Assembly (NCBI GenBank): GCA_007449985.2
Contig: VIIQ02000275.1
Span: 1-64,000 of the forward strand
DNA length: 64,000 bases
Origin: Desmodesmus armatus
Lineage: Eukaryota > Chlorophyta > Chlorophyceae > Sphaeropleales > Scenedesmaceae
Reading direction: 5' to 3'
Of the stretch, positions 33,063-45,373 are shown one piece after another; within the stretch, counting starts at the first letter, position 1; each line of letters begins with the position of its first letter. The notes under the pieces are model-generated. The model had not been told where the DNA came from. It saw nothing but the letters and a program-made list of their open reading frames with translations, and made no database searches. The position numbers were made by a program, and so were the translations under genes.

Positions 33063-35608
33063 ACGAGGTTGATGTTGGAGATCTGAAGATTTGGTTGATG
33101 GTTGCAGGCAGCAGCCGCTGCGCGTTGTCAGCACCAAGGGCGGGGCATGGGTGGAGCCAGTCTGATTTGCATTTGTCTTGTTCTGAGTACTTTCCAGCGC
33201 TTGAGGGTGATACAGGAAGCGGCTACATATAGGCGTATACGGATTTGATGTCACACAGCGTGCTGTTGCTTTTGTGAGAGTAGGAATTTGTGCGACCTGT
33301 AGCGAGAGTTGGAAAGCTTTTTGATAGGTCTGGGTTGGGCAGCGCATGTTGTTTGTTGTACCAGATGCTTGGCTGTACATCGCTTGCTATGCATGCCCTT
33401 GCAGCATACGCTGCTCAGCGGCAGTGCCAGCATCACATGTAGAGTAGTCTACCTGAGCAGCGTAAGGGCCATGCCTGTTGTCACTGACATTGGCAGTGTT
33501 CCTGAAGTTGAAGTTGTGACTCTGACATGTGTTACCGATCCACCCATCTCTTCATTCTTACTGTTTGATTTGGCTCTTGGCTCCGCTACGGTAGCTGTGT
33601 TTTGTAGGTGAGGGTGTTGTGCATGTTGTGCTGCTGCCTTCCAGAGGGGGCCGCATGCAATGGAAGCTGCAAAGTTATCGGCTGCCATAGACGTGATCTG
33701 CATGATGCTCACTCACGACACGTGGCTGTGGCACGATACCAGTTGGCACCTGACTGAGTACGCTGAAAATCTCCATGTAGGTTTGTGGTTTAGACTGCTG
33801 TGGATTTACGGAGTGCTGGTGCTTACGGGGCTATGTTGCACCGGCAACAGTGGCAGGGAAGCAGTGCGGGGGCTGGGTCAGTCACTGTGCATTACTGATG
33901 CCATGCAGACCATGCTGCGTGGTGAGTGACGGTTGATTCATTTGATGACCACCATACAATATGTCTGACTTGCAGGTGCAGTGCTTTGTTGAGTGCCGTT
34001 GCCCAAGCGCATGCCTATCTATCTGCAGCAAGGATGTTGGCTTTGTGTTCTGCAAAGCTGTGCAGTGGGGCTAGCAGAGGACCTGGTCACATGGTGGTGC
34101 TGCCATTTGAACTCATGAGCTTGCAGTACAGATCAAGTACAGAACTGCATGTATGCAGGTGTTGATGCCTGACGCTCTCAGCATACCAGGCAGCCTTGCA
34201 ATCAGTACAATGCCATTGCAACCCTAACCAACCCTTCAATAAGTTCCCAGTCAACAGGGTATGTACTGCTTTACACATTTCCACGTCACACACACCCTAT
34301 ATATAATGCGCAGCTCAGCCTGCAAGCACCACAGACAGGCAAATCCACCGTCACCACCACCATTGCTCAGGGGCTTGTGGCTGGGGAGTCTGTCATGAAC
34401 ACCTGTGCTGCACCAACCTGACATCATGCAGGCTGGCAGCCTAGTGCACGATGTGCCAGCCACCCCCATGCGGGACAACTAGGCCTTTGTGTCACCATGT
34501 CGTGACAGCCGGAGTGCACCCATGCTTGCGGAGCTGACACTGCCAGCCAAGCTGGTGGCAATGCTAGTGCAGCGCAGTTACCCTTATAGGGGCTGCCAGT
34601 CACACACGCATGAAAAGTCACAGAACCGCGTCATGTAACTGTGCTGTGCTGACCGCACAAACTACACCAGCAGGTGCAACATGCACGTGTGTGTAACCAC
34701 CCCACCATGTCGAGCGTTGAGCATACTTGCGCAACCCTCTGTCTCAGCAAATGACAGCACCAATAGATTCAGCTTGCTCTGCATTCGAGCCCAGTCCATC
34801 AGTCAAGGCTGCACCAAAACAGCCATGTACAACGCAACAGCTGCCCTTCAGCACTTGAAGTTGCAGCTCAGCAATAAAACAACAACCAAAACACTCCCCG
34901 CCCTCTTTCTGCAGCAGATAACACCTTCACACTGCATCATGGCCCACTTGCAAACACACAGCCTGTCTGCCATGTAAGCGGCTGCTGGGTGGCTGCTTGG
35001 TGCCTCCATCCACAACTAGAGGCTCCTCCAGCCACTACAACTAGTGGCTAGTGCTACCACACCGCTCAGCAGTCAAACCCCTGGGGCGGCCTAGAGGCCT
35101 CAGGTGCACTGGGTGCTTCTGCGCCAACCGACAAGCTGCATGCCCAACAGCCATACACCTCAGCAGCTGCCACTGGTATGCACTCCCTGCATGCCTGCAG
35201 CTGCTGCGGATATGCAGCACATCACCACAGCTACATGGCGCGTCAATAGCAACTCTGCTGCGAACCCAACACCAGTGCTCAGCTGCTGCTTTAGCTCCCA
35301 GCACACTCTTGGCAGCTGCAGGCCTCATGCTGCGCTAGGCATCAACCCAGCTGCACCCTGAATGCAAGGGCCCACAGCTGCATCCTGCCTGCTGGCTTGT
35401 AAGCTGGCGCAGGGGCTGGACCGCTCCTGCTGTGCCCTGCAAGAGCACCTGGATCTGTGCAGCTGCGCCCTGCATGGTTTGTGTGAGCTGCCCCAGGGGC
35501 TGGACCGCTCCTGCTGTGCCCTGCAAGAGCACCTGGATCTCTGCAGCTGCGCCCTGCATGCTGCGCTTGGGAGGGCTGCGAACCACTCCTGCAACAAAGC
35601 AGCAGCCC
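33063..35608. other. Intergenic between convergent genes
   Basis: About 2.5 kb between the beta-helix/TRP gene (+) and DPH3 (-), both ending here, so both 3' UTRs lie in it. I see no gene with family motifs or consistent exons. A two-unit tandem repeat occupies 35410-35577. A TATATATAA stretch lies near 34300 without an associated gene. Confidence 0.4.
35410..35577. repeat. 84-bp tandem duplication
   Basis: Two units with a period of 84 bp, each beginning CAGGGGCTGGACCGCTCCTG and running through a CCTGGATCT block to GCGCCCTGCATG. Only a few differences separate them. It lies just past the DPH3 stop codon, so it may be in that gene's 3' UTR. Confidence 0.85.
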
Positions 35609-35854
35609 TTACGCCACCAGCACCTCCTTCCCTAACGTGGGGGGCGGACCCGCTGGGTCAACTGCTGCAAAGACATCAAAGTCATACACGACTGTGATGT
35701 ATAGGGAGCAGCTGGGGCAGCGGGCAATCTCCTCCCCTGCCCGAAGCTCCTCCAAAGTAATTTGGAAGAGGTCCCCACAGGGGCACTGATAGGTGTAGGC
35801 CTTCAGTTCCTCGTTCCAGGACATATCCTCGATTTCTATCTCATCGTAAGACAT
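35609..35854 (-). CDS. DPH3: Diphthamide biosynthesis protein 3 (DPH3/KTI11)
   Basis: A single-exon gene of 81 residues, the usual family length. It begins MSYDEIEIEDMSW and contains the CSL zinc-binding motif as CPC (24-26) and CPSC (46-49), with the conserved GDLFQITLEEL between them and YDFDVF after. DPH3 donates electrons to the Dph1-Dph2 enzyme in the first step of diphthamide formation on elongation factor 2. It also serves the Elongator pathway of tRNA wobble-uridine modification (established for yeast Kti11). Cytosolic. The frame stays open upstream to about 36043, but the match to the family begins at this ATG. The C-terminal tail (PAGPPPTLGKEVLVA) is less conserved. Confidence 0.96.
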   Translation of the reverse strand: MSYDEIEIEDMSWNEELKAYTYQCPCGDLFQITLEELRAGEEIARCPSCSLYITVVYDFDVFAAVDPAGPPPTLGKEVLVA

Positions 35855-38800
35855 GACTGCCTGCTTTGCTGTGTGTCCAGCTGCTGCAGGAGCGCCTGGT
35901 GGACGGGCAGTGAGTGGGACTGGGGAGAGTGACGGCTGGGAGGTTGAGTGTGGTGAGCTGTGCACTGCTGGCCTGCCTCTCACACCTGACTGCCTGCTGT
36001 CAGTCCTGCACAGCAACCGAGGCAGCCGGGGGCATGTCAGCACAGGCGTGGCAAAAACAGCACAAGTTGGTGCTCAAGCAAACATAGTTGCATGCAGCTG
36101 TACACTGTCTTCAGAAACTGCTGATCCGGTTGACAGTGGGATGCTGGCGGGCTTCAGGCAAACAAGCTGCGGCATGGAAAGGTCTGCAGATGGTTGCTGC
36201 TACTGCTCCAACAGCAGCCAGCGGCAAACCTCGCGCCACCGCCCTCACCTTATCTCAAAGCCTGTAAGATACAGAAAAAACGATGTGTGCGTCACTTACG
36301 GGGCTGTCCAGCACACCAGCCTGTCTGCAGTGCCACTGCTGGTTCCGAGAGGCACAACGGTTGCAAAAACGACTAAGACGACTAGACTGACGACCACGCA
36401 CAGAAGGTGAAAGTTCAGGGCGCCCCGTATATCACTGCTTGCTTCGTACACTCCCGGTCATGTGTTGGGGGTTGACTAAAGATCAGTCACTCCCTTTCAC
36501 TCTCAACTCTGCCTTGGAGGCACTGCAGTGCCCCGCCTTCAATCCTCTCTCCCCATGCCGTATATCCCTTGACAAGGCCTACCTAGGTGGATTCTGGTCC
36601 GCCCCAGAGCCCCCTCCTCTGAACATGTTGCTGTTGTCACGTGTTCGTCCAGGTCACCGAGCAATTGAGACCGAAAGTGCATGATACTGTAAAGGTGATG
36701 AAATGAACTTCACTTCGGTTTGCCAACCAGCCAATTGGATCCAAGCACGCCCTCTCTCAGCTTTCCCAGCCAGTGAACCTCTCAACACGGGCGCGTCTCA
36801 CAAGTCCATCAAAGATTGATGCTTGGATCAGTCACACTTCCTAGGAATGCCAAGAGGACACGTGGGTTGTGAGGGTACCTGCTTGACTGTGCGGCCGCCC
36901 TGCATGCAGCGCATGCGGGCGCAGGACAGCCGCTCCCAGCACACATGCCAGCGCTCACAGCTGGTCTTACTTTTGGCGGGAAGCTGCCTGAAGCATCGTA
37001 ACAGATGCTTCTGGGCAGTACAACAGCTGCAGCACACATGCACAGCGCCTCAAGGCTCGATAGACACACACGAAGCAGCAGCACCTCAACTGCAGGCCGC
37101 ATGGCGGGGGCAGTCACGTCGGATGGGTCACACCAAACAGCAACAGCGAAGACGGGACCAGCTACAGGCAGAAACCTGCCTTCCACTTGTTCTGGCGTGC
37201 TGACATCCAGAACACAGCCGTGTCTGGCAAGAAACACACCAACGCCTCCCACATGTGCTGAAGCACATGTGCTGAAGCACATGTGCTGAAGCGCATGTGC
37301 TGATCACTGCAGGACCTGACGTAGCGCTCTGCCACTGATACGCAGCGCAGTGTCAGCACAGGCAGCAAGTTGACCGCTTGCAGAAGCAAGGCACAGCATG
37401 CAAGACAGCCACTTGCCACCCCGCGCACCAGATCTGTGACAGCAGTAACTCACGCACTCTGGCAAGATGCTGCGGGCCATGCATGAAAGAAGTGAGCGAC
37501 ACACATACCAGGGTGCCAGCTATTGATGTGGCAGGCAGCACCGCTGCCCCTGGTGCCTGCAAGGCACACACAGACCACACCGCACACCACAGCACAGCAC
37601 GACATGCACACAAGCAGCCAGCTGTCCTGAGCGGGCCAGCACAGCACCTCAAACAAGGCACAGCTTTGCAGCCACCGTCCATGCCATGTCCAACGCGCCT
37701 GGCACCACCAACGACGGCACGGCTGTGCGTACGTCCGGTATGCTCCATCTCATGTGATGCCGACCCTCACAAGGCGCCCACTGGCAGACGGTCACACACC
37801 ATAGCGACCTTCCCCACCCCGACGCCCAGCCTCACCACCGGCAGATGCACACAGTCCCCATCGGACCGCGAGGGCGTGCAATCTGATGCTGTGCTCGTGT
37901 CCCAAAGATGCAGCCAGAAATGCAGCCGGAGAGAGCCCTCCCAAGTACACCCCTAAAACCTATCACGCTGCTTGAACCCTGCTAAAGCCCTGCGCCTGCA
38001 AGGCCCGACAGAAAAGATGGTGCGCGTACACATCACACTCAAGTACACACCCAGCAATGGTTTCAGCCATACCAGCATAACCCCCACACCCTGCCTCTCT
38101 CCTTACATAGCCAACACCCCGCCGGCTCAAACGCAGACCGCCCACCCCAAGTTCTGTGCCTGTGGGATGCTGCAATGCTCCAGCCACACAGAAACATGCA
38201 AACACGCAGCAGAAAAACAGCCTCTGCAGGAAAAGCATAGAGACAGGCTGGACACAACCAAGGCAAACAGAAGACAAAGCCAAACAGAGGCGCCACAAAG
38301 CGCAGGCGCTCCCCCACATGCTCAAACAGCCCACACGCGCGCGCAGGAGCAAACCGCTTGCCAAACAGCCTGCTGTTGCAGCAGCCGCTGTGTCAACCGG
38401 CACTCAGCACAGTGCCGAGTCAAGGACGGGATGCAGAGTGGGCTGAGGGCCTAGCCCTGCTGCTGTACAAGTACAGCCAACACTGCTTCTGCTGCCACAG
38501 CAGAGCTTTGGCCGCCACTAGCAACAGGCTGCTCTTGCTGCAGCAGGCACTGTCGCACTGCCAAAGAGGCTGGCCCCTCTCTCATGCACCGCTGACTCAC
38601 ACCAGCAGCAGCTGCAGGACAACCCCGGCTGCATCCTGCCAGCACGGCCGCTGCAGTCAAGCCAGCGCGGCTGCAGGACAAAACCCCGCTGCATGTCATG
38701 TCAGCACGGCTGCTTCAGTCAACGCTGCTGACCCCCGACTCGCAACACCAGCTGCAGAGTGTCCCAGGCGGCATGTTGTGCGCTCCAGCTGAACCGCTGC

Positions 38801-38868
38801 TTCAGTCAAGCAAGCACGGCTGCATGCACTGCCAGAACGGCTGCTTGAGTCAAGCCAGCACAGCTGCT
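35855..38868. other. Intergenic, about 3 kb, no gene recognised
   Basis: This contains the DPH3 promoter next to 35854 and the GTE 3' flank next to 38869. Several open frames of 60-190 codons on both strands look like chance frames in C/A-rich DNA. Short repeats occur at 37250-37303 and 38705-38870. A distant, spliced or non-coding gene cannot be excluded. Confidence 0.4.
37250..37303. repeat. 14-bp tandem repeat, four units
   Basis: CACATGTGCTGAAG repeats three times, followed by a variant beginning CGCATG. Each unit carries a CACATGTG palindrome (E-box-like). Confidence 0.9.
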
Positions 38869-38872
38869 TCAG
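38705..38872 (-). repeat. Short repeat across the GTE stop codon
   Basis: GCTGCTTCAGTCAA, which on the minus strand contains the stop of the GTE gene (TTTGACTGA), recurs with small changes at about 38709, 38803, 38841 and 38864. Downstream copies lie in the 3' UTR with CAGCACGGCTGC spacers. Confidence 0.7.
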
Positions 38873-41800
38873 TCAAAGCCGCCCCCGTCCCCAGGCTCGT
38901 CGTCGCTGTCGTCCCCGCCCTGCTGCTGCTGCGCGCCCTGGCCGTCCACATCCATAGGGTCCCCATCAGCAGCTGCTGCTGCATCGCCACCTCCAGGGAC
39001 CTGTGCCAGCAGCTTTTCGACGTCTGCATGCACTGCATCGTCGTTGCCTGCTGCTGTGGCGGAGCCCATGCCAGCAAAGATCTCGGCCCTGCGTGCCTCC
39101 TGCTCCTCTTTCCGCTTCTGCTGCTCCTGCTGCTCTTTGAGCCGCTTCTGCTCCTCAGCCTCCGCAAGGCGCTGCAGCAACAACAGACGCACCACCACAC
39201 ATTCAACGCTAATACACCACAGGGTGATGCATTGTTTCGCTGACAAAAGCCGCAGCAGAAGCTGACAAAAGCCGCAACCAAAAGCACCAAGAGCTTGACA
39301 AAGCCGCAGAAGCAACAGCAAAGCAGTGCAGCCACCATTTTGCCACGCACCCGGCACCCAATCTGCACAGCACAACCCTCTGGTGGGCATACTTTCATAC
39401 CACCTACCCAACGACAAGCATACCCCCAAGAAACAAAGAAAAGCACAACGCGGCCACGTTGCTCGTGTGCCCCACCGTCCACCCACCTGCTGCTCCGCTT
39501 CCTTCTGCTTCGCCAGCTCCTCCTCCTGCTGCTTTGCCTGCGACTGGAAGCTGCCCCAGATGCCGTCGTCATCAGCATCCCCGCCCGCTGCTGCGCTGCC
39601 ATCGCCAGCAGCAGCAGCAGCCTCCGCTGCTGCCGCAGGCTCAGCAGCAGCAGCAGGCGGCGGCGGGGAAGGCGCGGCAGCGTCCGCTGCTGCGGCTGGC
39701 GCTGCAGCCGCCGGAGCAGCAGGCGCCTCTGCTGCAGCTGCAGGCGCCTCGGCAGGAGCTGCTGCTGCAGCTGGCGCAGGCGCATCGCCGGCAGGCTCTG
39801 CTTTCACGGCAGCAGCGTCCGGCGCGGCAGCAGCATCTGCGGCAGGGGCTGGCTGCCCCTCTGCTGCTGCTGCTGGCGCTGCTGCTGGGGGTGCAGCAGC
39901 CGCATCCCCAGGAGGTGCTGCTGCTGCGCTGCCTGGTGCCGCCGCCGCTGCTGCGTCACCCGGTACTGCTGCTGCTTGGCCGCCTGCATTGCTGCCCAGC
40001 AGCTCAGCCTCCCACGCATTAGCCTGGTCTGCATCAAGCGCTGCGCCTGCTTTGCCCTGCGGGTCGCTGCCTGCTGCTGCTGCTGCACCAGATGCTGCTG
40101 CATCTGCGCCTGTGGGCGTTGGCTGCTGCAGTACACAAACACACGACCGCAGAGACAAGCAACTCGCATTGAGTCCCCACACACAGTTGCATGTATGTGA
40201 CAGCGGCAATGGCAGCTGACGCTGAAGTGTGTGTGAATTTGAGAGCTTACATCCGGCCCTGCCCTGATTGGCGACATGTTCTGCCCAACTGCGGTGACGT
40301 TGACATCATCACAGTCCCGGCCGACATGGTGCAGAGCGGGGCAGAGTCGATTGTAGGCTTTCAAACTCACAAGATATGAGCTTTCAAACTTGAACTGTGG
40401 TGATGTTTTGGCATGAAGCGTGCCCTGTGAAACAAGCCGTATGGTGAACTGGGCCTCTGTTGCTACGTGCTGTCACATCCCGGTGTGCGGAGGCTGCCAG
40501 TGTGTCAGTGAGCAGCAAGTACTCTGGATAAAACGACCCCCTCCCCTCCACAACAAAGTCACCGGCCGGTGCACACAAGCTTATCCCCCCCATCAAAAAC
40601 CAGCTACCAGGCACACAAGCTTATCCCCTTGCCACCACAATCAGCTACCGGTGCTCTCAAGCTCCTCACCCTGTTGGGGTTGTTCTTGACAAAGTTGCTG
40701 GGCCGCGCGTTGGTGCCCGACTGCGCAACAGTTCCCATGTCGTAAGTGAACTGGTGGGACCGTGCCGCTCCTTGGCCTCCCGCAGTAGACCCTACCACCT
40801 CCTGCGCAGACACACCCCCAGCCGAATGCACCGGGGAGCCCTGCTGCTGCTGCTGCTGGGCCGGCGGCGGCTGCATCGGCTGCGGCGGCTGGAACTGCGG
40901 CGGCTGCTGCGGTGGCGGCGGCATCGCGCCGGCTGCTGGCGGCGGCGGCTGCTGCTGCTGCTGCATCGGCTGCTGCTGCTGCTGTGGTGGCATGCCCGGC
41001 TGGACTGCTGCTGGTGGGGGCGGCGGCATGCCGCCGGCTGCTGCTGCTGCTGGTGGCGGCCCCTGCTTGTTGGGGGCCGTCCGGGTTGCTGACTTTTTGG
41101 GAGGGGGGCCGGAGGTGGCTGTGAGCACCCCGTCCACATATGCCTTCAGCTTCCAGAGGGTGTTGTTGTGCAGGGCATCAATGTCAACCTCCACCTCACC
41201 ATCATCGTCTGGCTGGATGTTCTGCGAGCAGCAACAAGATGTGCACACCCTCAGTGACGCAGACAGGCAGGGCGTGGTCAGTGTGGCTGGACAAAACAGT
41301 AAGCAAGCAAGGCAATGCGAGGGAGGGCTTCGGAGCAACAAACTATGTAAGCAGGGGCAGCACACCGCAACAAATAACGAAATGAAAGAGGCGCGGGGCT
41401 GCAGGAGCAGGAAGGAACATGACTGCAGGAGCATGCGCGTTTGGTGCCACCCCAAAGGACCCCCCCCCCCCCCCCAAAAAAGGGCCCCCTCCCAGCACGC
41501 GTGAACGTTTGGCTGGGACACCCACCCGTCCTGACATCCTGTCTGTTGACACAAATGCATCATTTGACTTGACCTCACTATCTTCCCACACCAAAACGCA
41601 GTGCCTCACAACCCCCACCCACCTCGCTCTCTGAGATGATGTCCAGCACTGCCACCAGCTTCTCGCCCGGCAGGCTGGCCATGTGTGCAGACAGCTTGCG
41701 CTTCTCCTCAAAGGTCATGTCCCGGTCGGGGGCCAGGTCGCCCAGGCTGCCGGGCGGCAGGTTGTCCTGGTGGCGGCAAGACACGCAGGAGCCAGGGATG

Positions 41801-43322
41801 CACAAAGTTTGAGTGCGATGCTTGCAATCCTGACTGTGATCAATTGATTGCACTGACAGCTGTAGATGTGACAGTAGCAAGGCGATACAGCCAATGAAGA
41901 AAGTAACGAGCTTGGTCAGACAGGCTGCCTCAGGAACGCAAACCAGCTGCAACTGGGGGGTGGAAACAGGTGCAGGAACCATCTCATCAGCGCACCTCAG
42001 GTGCAGACTCACACAACTCAGACATCTCTGAGCTGAGCCCACTCTACCCAGCTCAGCTGCACGTCCTTAGCTGCGATGAGGTCTCCCAGTATCAAACCCC
42101 CGTCCCATCCCCACCCCTCCAGTGCCGGCCCCTCCTGGTTTGCCCCCCTGTTGAGCTCACCTGCACGTCCTTAGCTGCGATGAGGTCTCCCAGCATGTTG
42201 CGCTTGTAGCGCAGCTGGCTGACCAGTGTGTCGTCGCCTGCCTCGCCCTCGCCACCAGCAAACGCCTGTGGGCAAGCAGTGCAGGAGATAGGTCAAACCG
42301 GCAGCAACGAGCAGGGGCAGCGGGTGAGTGTGTGAGTGAGTGTGATGTTCGTGCAAGAGCCCGCGAATAGGCACCATGTGGTGAGGCTAGCAGGAAGGCG
42401 TGATGTGGCAACTGCGGGCTGGAATGTCGATTGGCGCGGTGCCGCGATTGCCAGACACTTCAAAAGAAAAAGACCAGACGCACCACCTCCAGCTGACCAA
42501 CGCAACACCCACAGACACTCGTGTAATCAATCCCCCCCCCCCCCCCCTTCCCCGCCACCCCCAGCCCCCGCACGCCCCACTCCCTCCCCTGTGCGCACCA
42601 CACCCACACACCACCACACCCGCCCTCTGCACCCCCCACGCCCAAGCCCCTACTTCAACGGCATGCCTGTACCCCCACAATCACACCCACAGCCCTGTAC
42701 CCACCCATAGATACCCTCTCCGACACACCTGCTCCTCCCGCTGCTCCCGCGCAACCTCCACATTCCAGCGGTTTTCGATGTTGGCCTGGCCCCAGGCCTT
42801 CTCGAAGGCCTCGCTGCAGACGTTGGCGCTTACAGTAACCGGGTGTTGGAGGCCGTTGTAGGTCCTGCTGTTGACCCAAATCTGCCGCATGTCCTCTGCC
42901 ACCTCCACTGGAGAGGTGTAGTTCTTCTGCTTCAGCTTCTTGGTGATGGTTGAGATGTCCATGGGCGACTTGATGACGTTGAAGTAGTCAGGAATTTTGA
43001 GCTTGATGGGGTCCACAGGCTGCCTGAAGTGTTCAGACTTGCCATGCTTCCTGATCCTCTCCACAATCTTGGCCACCTCATTCCAGATGTCCTGCTTGCG
43101 GTTGGCTCGCTCTGCCAGCTGCCGGTGCCGCTTGGCCTCAGGACCCTCTGCAACTTGCGGAGCCCCTGGGCGCTTGCCTCCTGAGGTGGCTGCCAAGCTG
43201 CTCTCGCGCAGCTTCTCCTGCACCTTGCGCTCATAGGCCTGCAGTATCTGCTCATGCTGCCTTGATAGCGTCTTCAGCTGCTGAACTAGACCCAACTTTT
43301 GATGCAGCTGGTCTGCGCGCAT
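38869..43322 (-). CDS. GTE: GTE-type bromodomain-NET transcription regulator
   Basis: Six exons, all joined in phase 0: 43322-42729, 42265-42161, 41766-41623, 41221-40670, 40125-39487, 39171-38869; 778 residues. Residues about 75-185 form a bromodomain: SEHFRQPVDPIKLKIPDYF, VIKSPMDISTITKKL and NSRTYN, whose last Asn is the acetyl-lysine-binding residue. Exon 3 into exon 4 is the NET (extra-terminal) domain, with MTFEEKRKLSAHMASLPGEK, LDIISE and then DALHNNTLWKLKAYV. A low-complexity Pro/Gln part, a long Ala-rich part and a charged coiled-coil tail (EEQKRLKEQQEQQKRKEEQE) follow, ending in an acidic tail. One bromodomain plus NET is the plant GTE layout (BET family): nuclear, reads acetylated histones and recruits transcription factors through NET. 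Start taken at the first ATG of exon 1; a further 5' exon is possible. Intron 2 holds a decayed copy of the end of exon 2. Confidence 0.9.
42057..42090 (-). repeat. Decayed copy of exon 2 end, GTE
   Basis: The plus-strand block GCACGTCCTTAGCTGCGATG and its continuation GAGGTCTCCCAG repeat the 3' end of exon 2 (42161-42194) about 105 bp further downstream in the gene. The donor GTGAGC of the real exon reads CTGAGC here, so the copy has lost its splice donor. Confidence 0.85.
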
Positions 43323-45044
43323 GCTGCAAGGATCTGAGCAACGAGCTGTGTGAGGCCGATGGGTGATGGATGTTGAGTCCTCGGAGACAGGCCCGCCAGA
43401 AGCCCAGCTGCCCCAGGATGGCAGCAGAGGCCTTATTGATCGACTTTAGCGCATGAACAGGCCCTGCCCTGCTCAGGCCGCCCGAAACTTGCCAAGGCAG
43501 GGAAAAGACTGCGCTGCAGAATAAGTACAATGGCTAAAGGCCTCAAAAGAACACCTCAGTTTTGCGACCAGCAATGGGGCCACTTTCCGCGGCAGAATGC
43601 CTGTGAGACCTTGAGCCCCATGCTAGAACGAAATTCGAAAAGAGGGCACTCCCTGGTGATGAAGGGATGCTCAAAGGACCCTTCATCGGCCCAGCTTTGT
43701 GTATCTCTTCCAAGCCAAGCCATGGAGGGGATGCCACCAGCCAGCACAACAACAGATCTCTGCAGCTGGCACATCTGTGGGCTGCTCACTGTCTCTGCCC
43801 GTCTGTCCCCATGGATTACGCAACATAACACAACACAGTTCGAAGAGACCAGCTGACAAACCTACTCATGCTGAAAACACTGGCTGATCTACACAAAATA
43901 AATTCACGACCTGCCTCGTTGGGCTGCCAAGGACCACCAGCGAAAGTGCTGAACATGCCATCAAGCCCTTAACAATCTACATGCTACCTGACACATCACC
44001 CTGCAAGCCCCTGGCTTGTGCAGCAATCCAGCCTGGCAGCCAGCAACAACAGCCATGCCGGTTCACACCACACTGGCTCAAGGCATGTACATGCAGACAA
44101 CTTACAGAACACCAAGCACCGCACGAGCACAAGAGGCCGTACGCGGGACAGTTACTCCGGACGACTCTCTGCTGTCACAACAACACTGGACAACTCTCCG
44201 TACAGGACCGTGCAGTGTGCGCATGCACAGCAGTGCAGCGCTGCCGCAGGTTAGGGGGCACCAGTGCCCTGATTCTGGTCTTCCTGCAAAACCCAGGCCG
44301 CACATCAAAATCAGCTGGCGTCAAACAGCAACCACCAGTGGCGGCAGCTGAACATGCAGAAGCATCCCACACACCTCAAGACAACTGCCGTTGCGATCAA
44401 CCACTGCAACATCTCACATGCTACAACACAACCCCACAAGCCATGCACGCCACGTGAGCTGAAATACCTTGACCCTTGTTGACATGCACACACCTTCCAC
44501 CACCGACTCAGCCTACATATGTACACGTACAACACCACGCTTACTTCGTACAACCTGGTACTACCAGGGGGGGGGGGGGCACCCCCCCAAACGATCAGTC
44601 ACTCAGTACGTCCACTGTCTCCCAACAGCCATCACCTGCCAACCAAACACACCTTCACCAAAACAACACCAAAATTTGAACAGCCCATAGACCATTGATG
44701 TAGCCTCCCATCTGCAATCATCATAGCAGAGTCCACCAGCTGGTATGCTAGGAAAGTACGCACGAGTCATGACCCGAAAGGTGGATGGCACGGGCAGGTT
44801 CAACACCGTGTTGACCTGGCAGGCAACACTGCACTGTGAAAACCAACTCCCCTAACAGAGGGAGGGCCAAGCCCCCATCCGACGCTGGCAAGCTTCTGGC
44901 GCTGCTCAGCCTGGCTGTTCCTGTCCGACAGCCACTGCACGTACGATATGTGCTGGGGGGAAGGAAATGGGTTGGGGTAGGGAGGGTCAGGCTGGCACGC
45001 AACCCCCTGCCCCCTCCCACTCAATTCAAGCCGCCCTGCACTGC
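43323..45044. other. Intergenic between two minus-strand genes
   Basis: It holds the GTE promoter next to 43322 and the 3' flank of the CD2BP2-like gene next to 45045. A G run of about 14 lies at 44567. A decayed copy of the CD2BP2-like last-exon end is at 44726. The minus-strand segment 44880-44962 reads SYVQWLSDRNSQAEQRQKL after a CAG acceptor and looks exon-like, but I cannot attach it to a gene. Confidence 0.4.
44726..44749 (-). repeat. Decayed copy of last-exon end, CD2BP2-like
   Basis: GAGTCCACCAGCTGGTATGC repeats the last codons of the CD2BP2-like gene (AYQLVES; 45048-45072) about 320 bp beyond its stop codon on the gene strand. Here it reads AYQLVDS. Confidence 0.65.
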
Positions 45045-45338
45045 TCAGACAGACTCCACCAGCTGATATGCCCCTGTCTCTTCGCTATACCTGTACCACA
45101 GGCCACTGCAAGCGTCCCTGAACAGCTGCGTGGCAGGGTTAAAGTAATACCCTAGTGCAGAGGAGTAGAAGCAGCCAGAAGCCTCGTCAAGCACGAAGCC
45201 ATCCATCACACTGCTGCCACTGCTGCCAGCAGCAGTCGCCGAGCCGCCACTGCTGCCACCAGCGGCAGCGGCAGCAGCAGCAGCAGTGGGAGTGACAGTT
45301 GCATCCTCCATGGCCTCATCACCGTCGGCATCTACTGC

Positions 45339-45373
<35 letters not shown>

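Noticed and set aside
39326..40219. Large plus-strand open frames opposite the GTE Ala-rich exon
   Set aside because: They are antisense shadows of GCx/CTG-repeat sequence. The minus-strand exon has consistent splice sites and phases.
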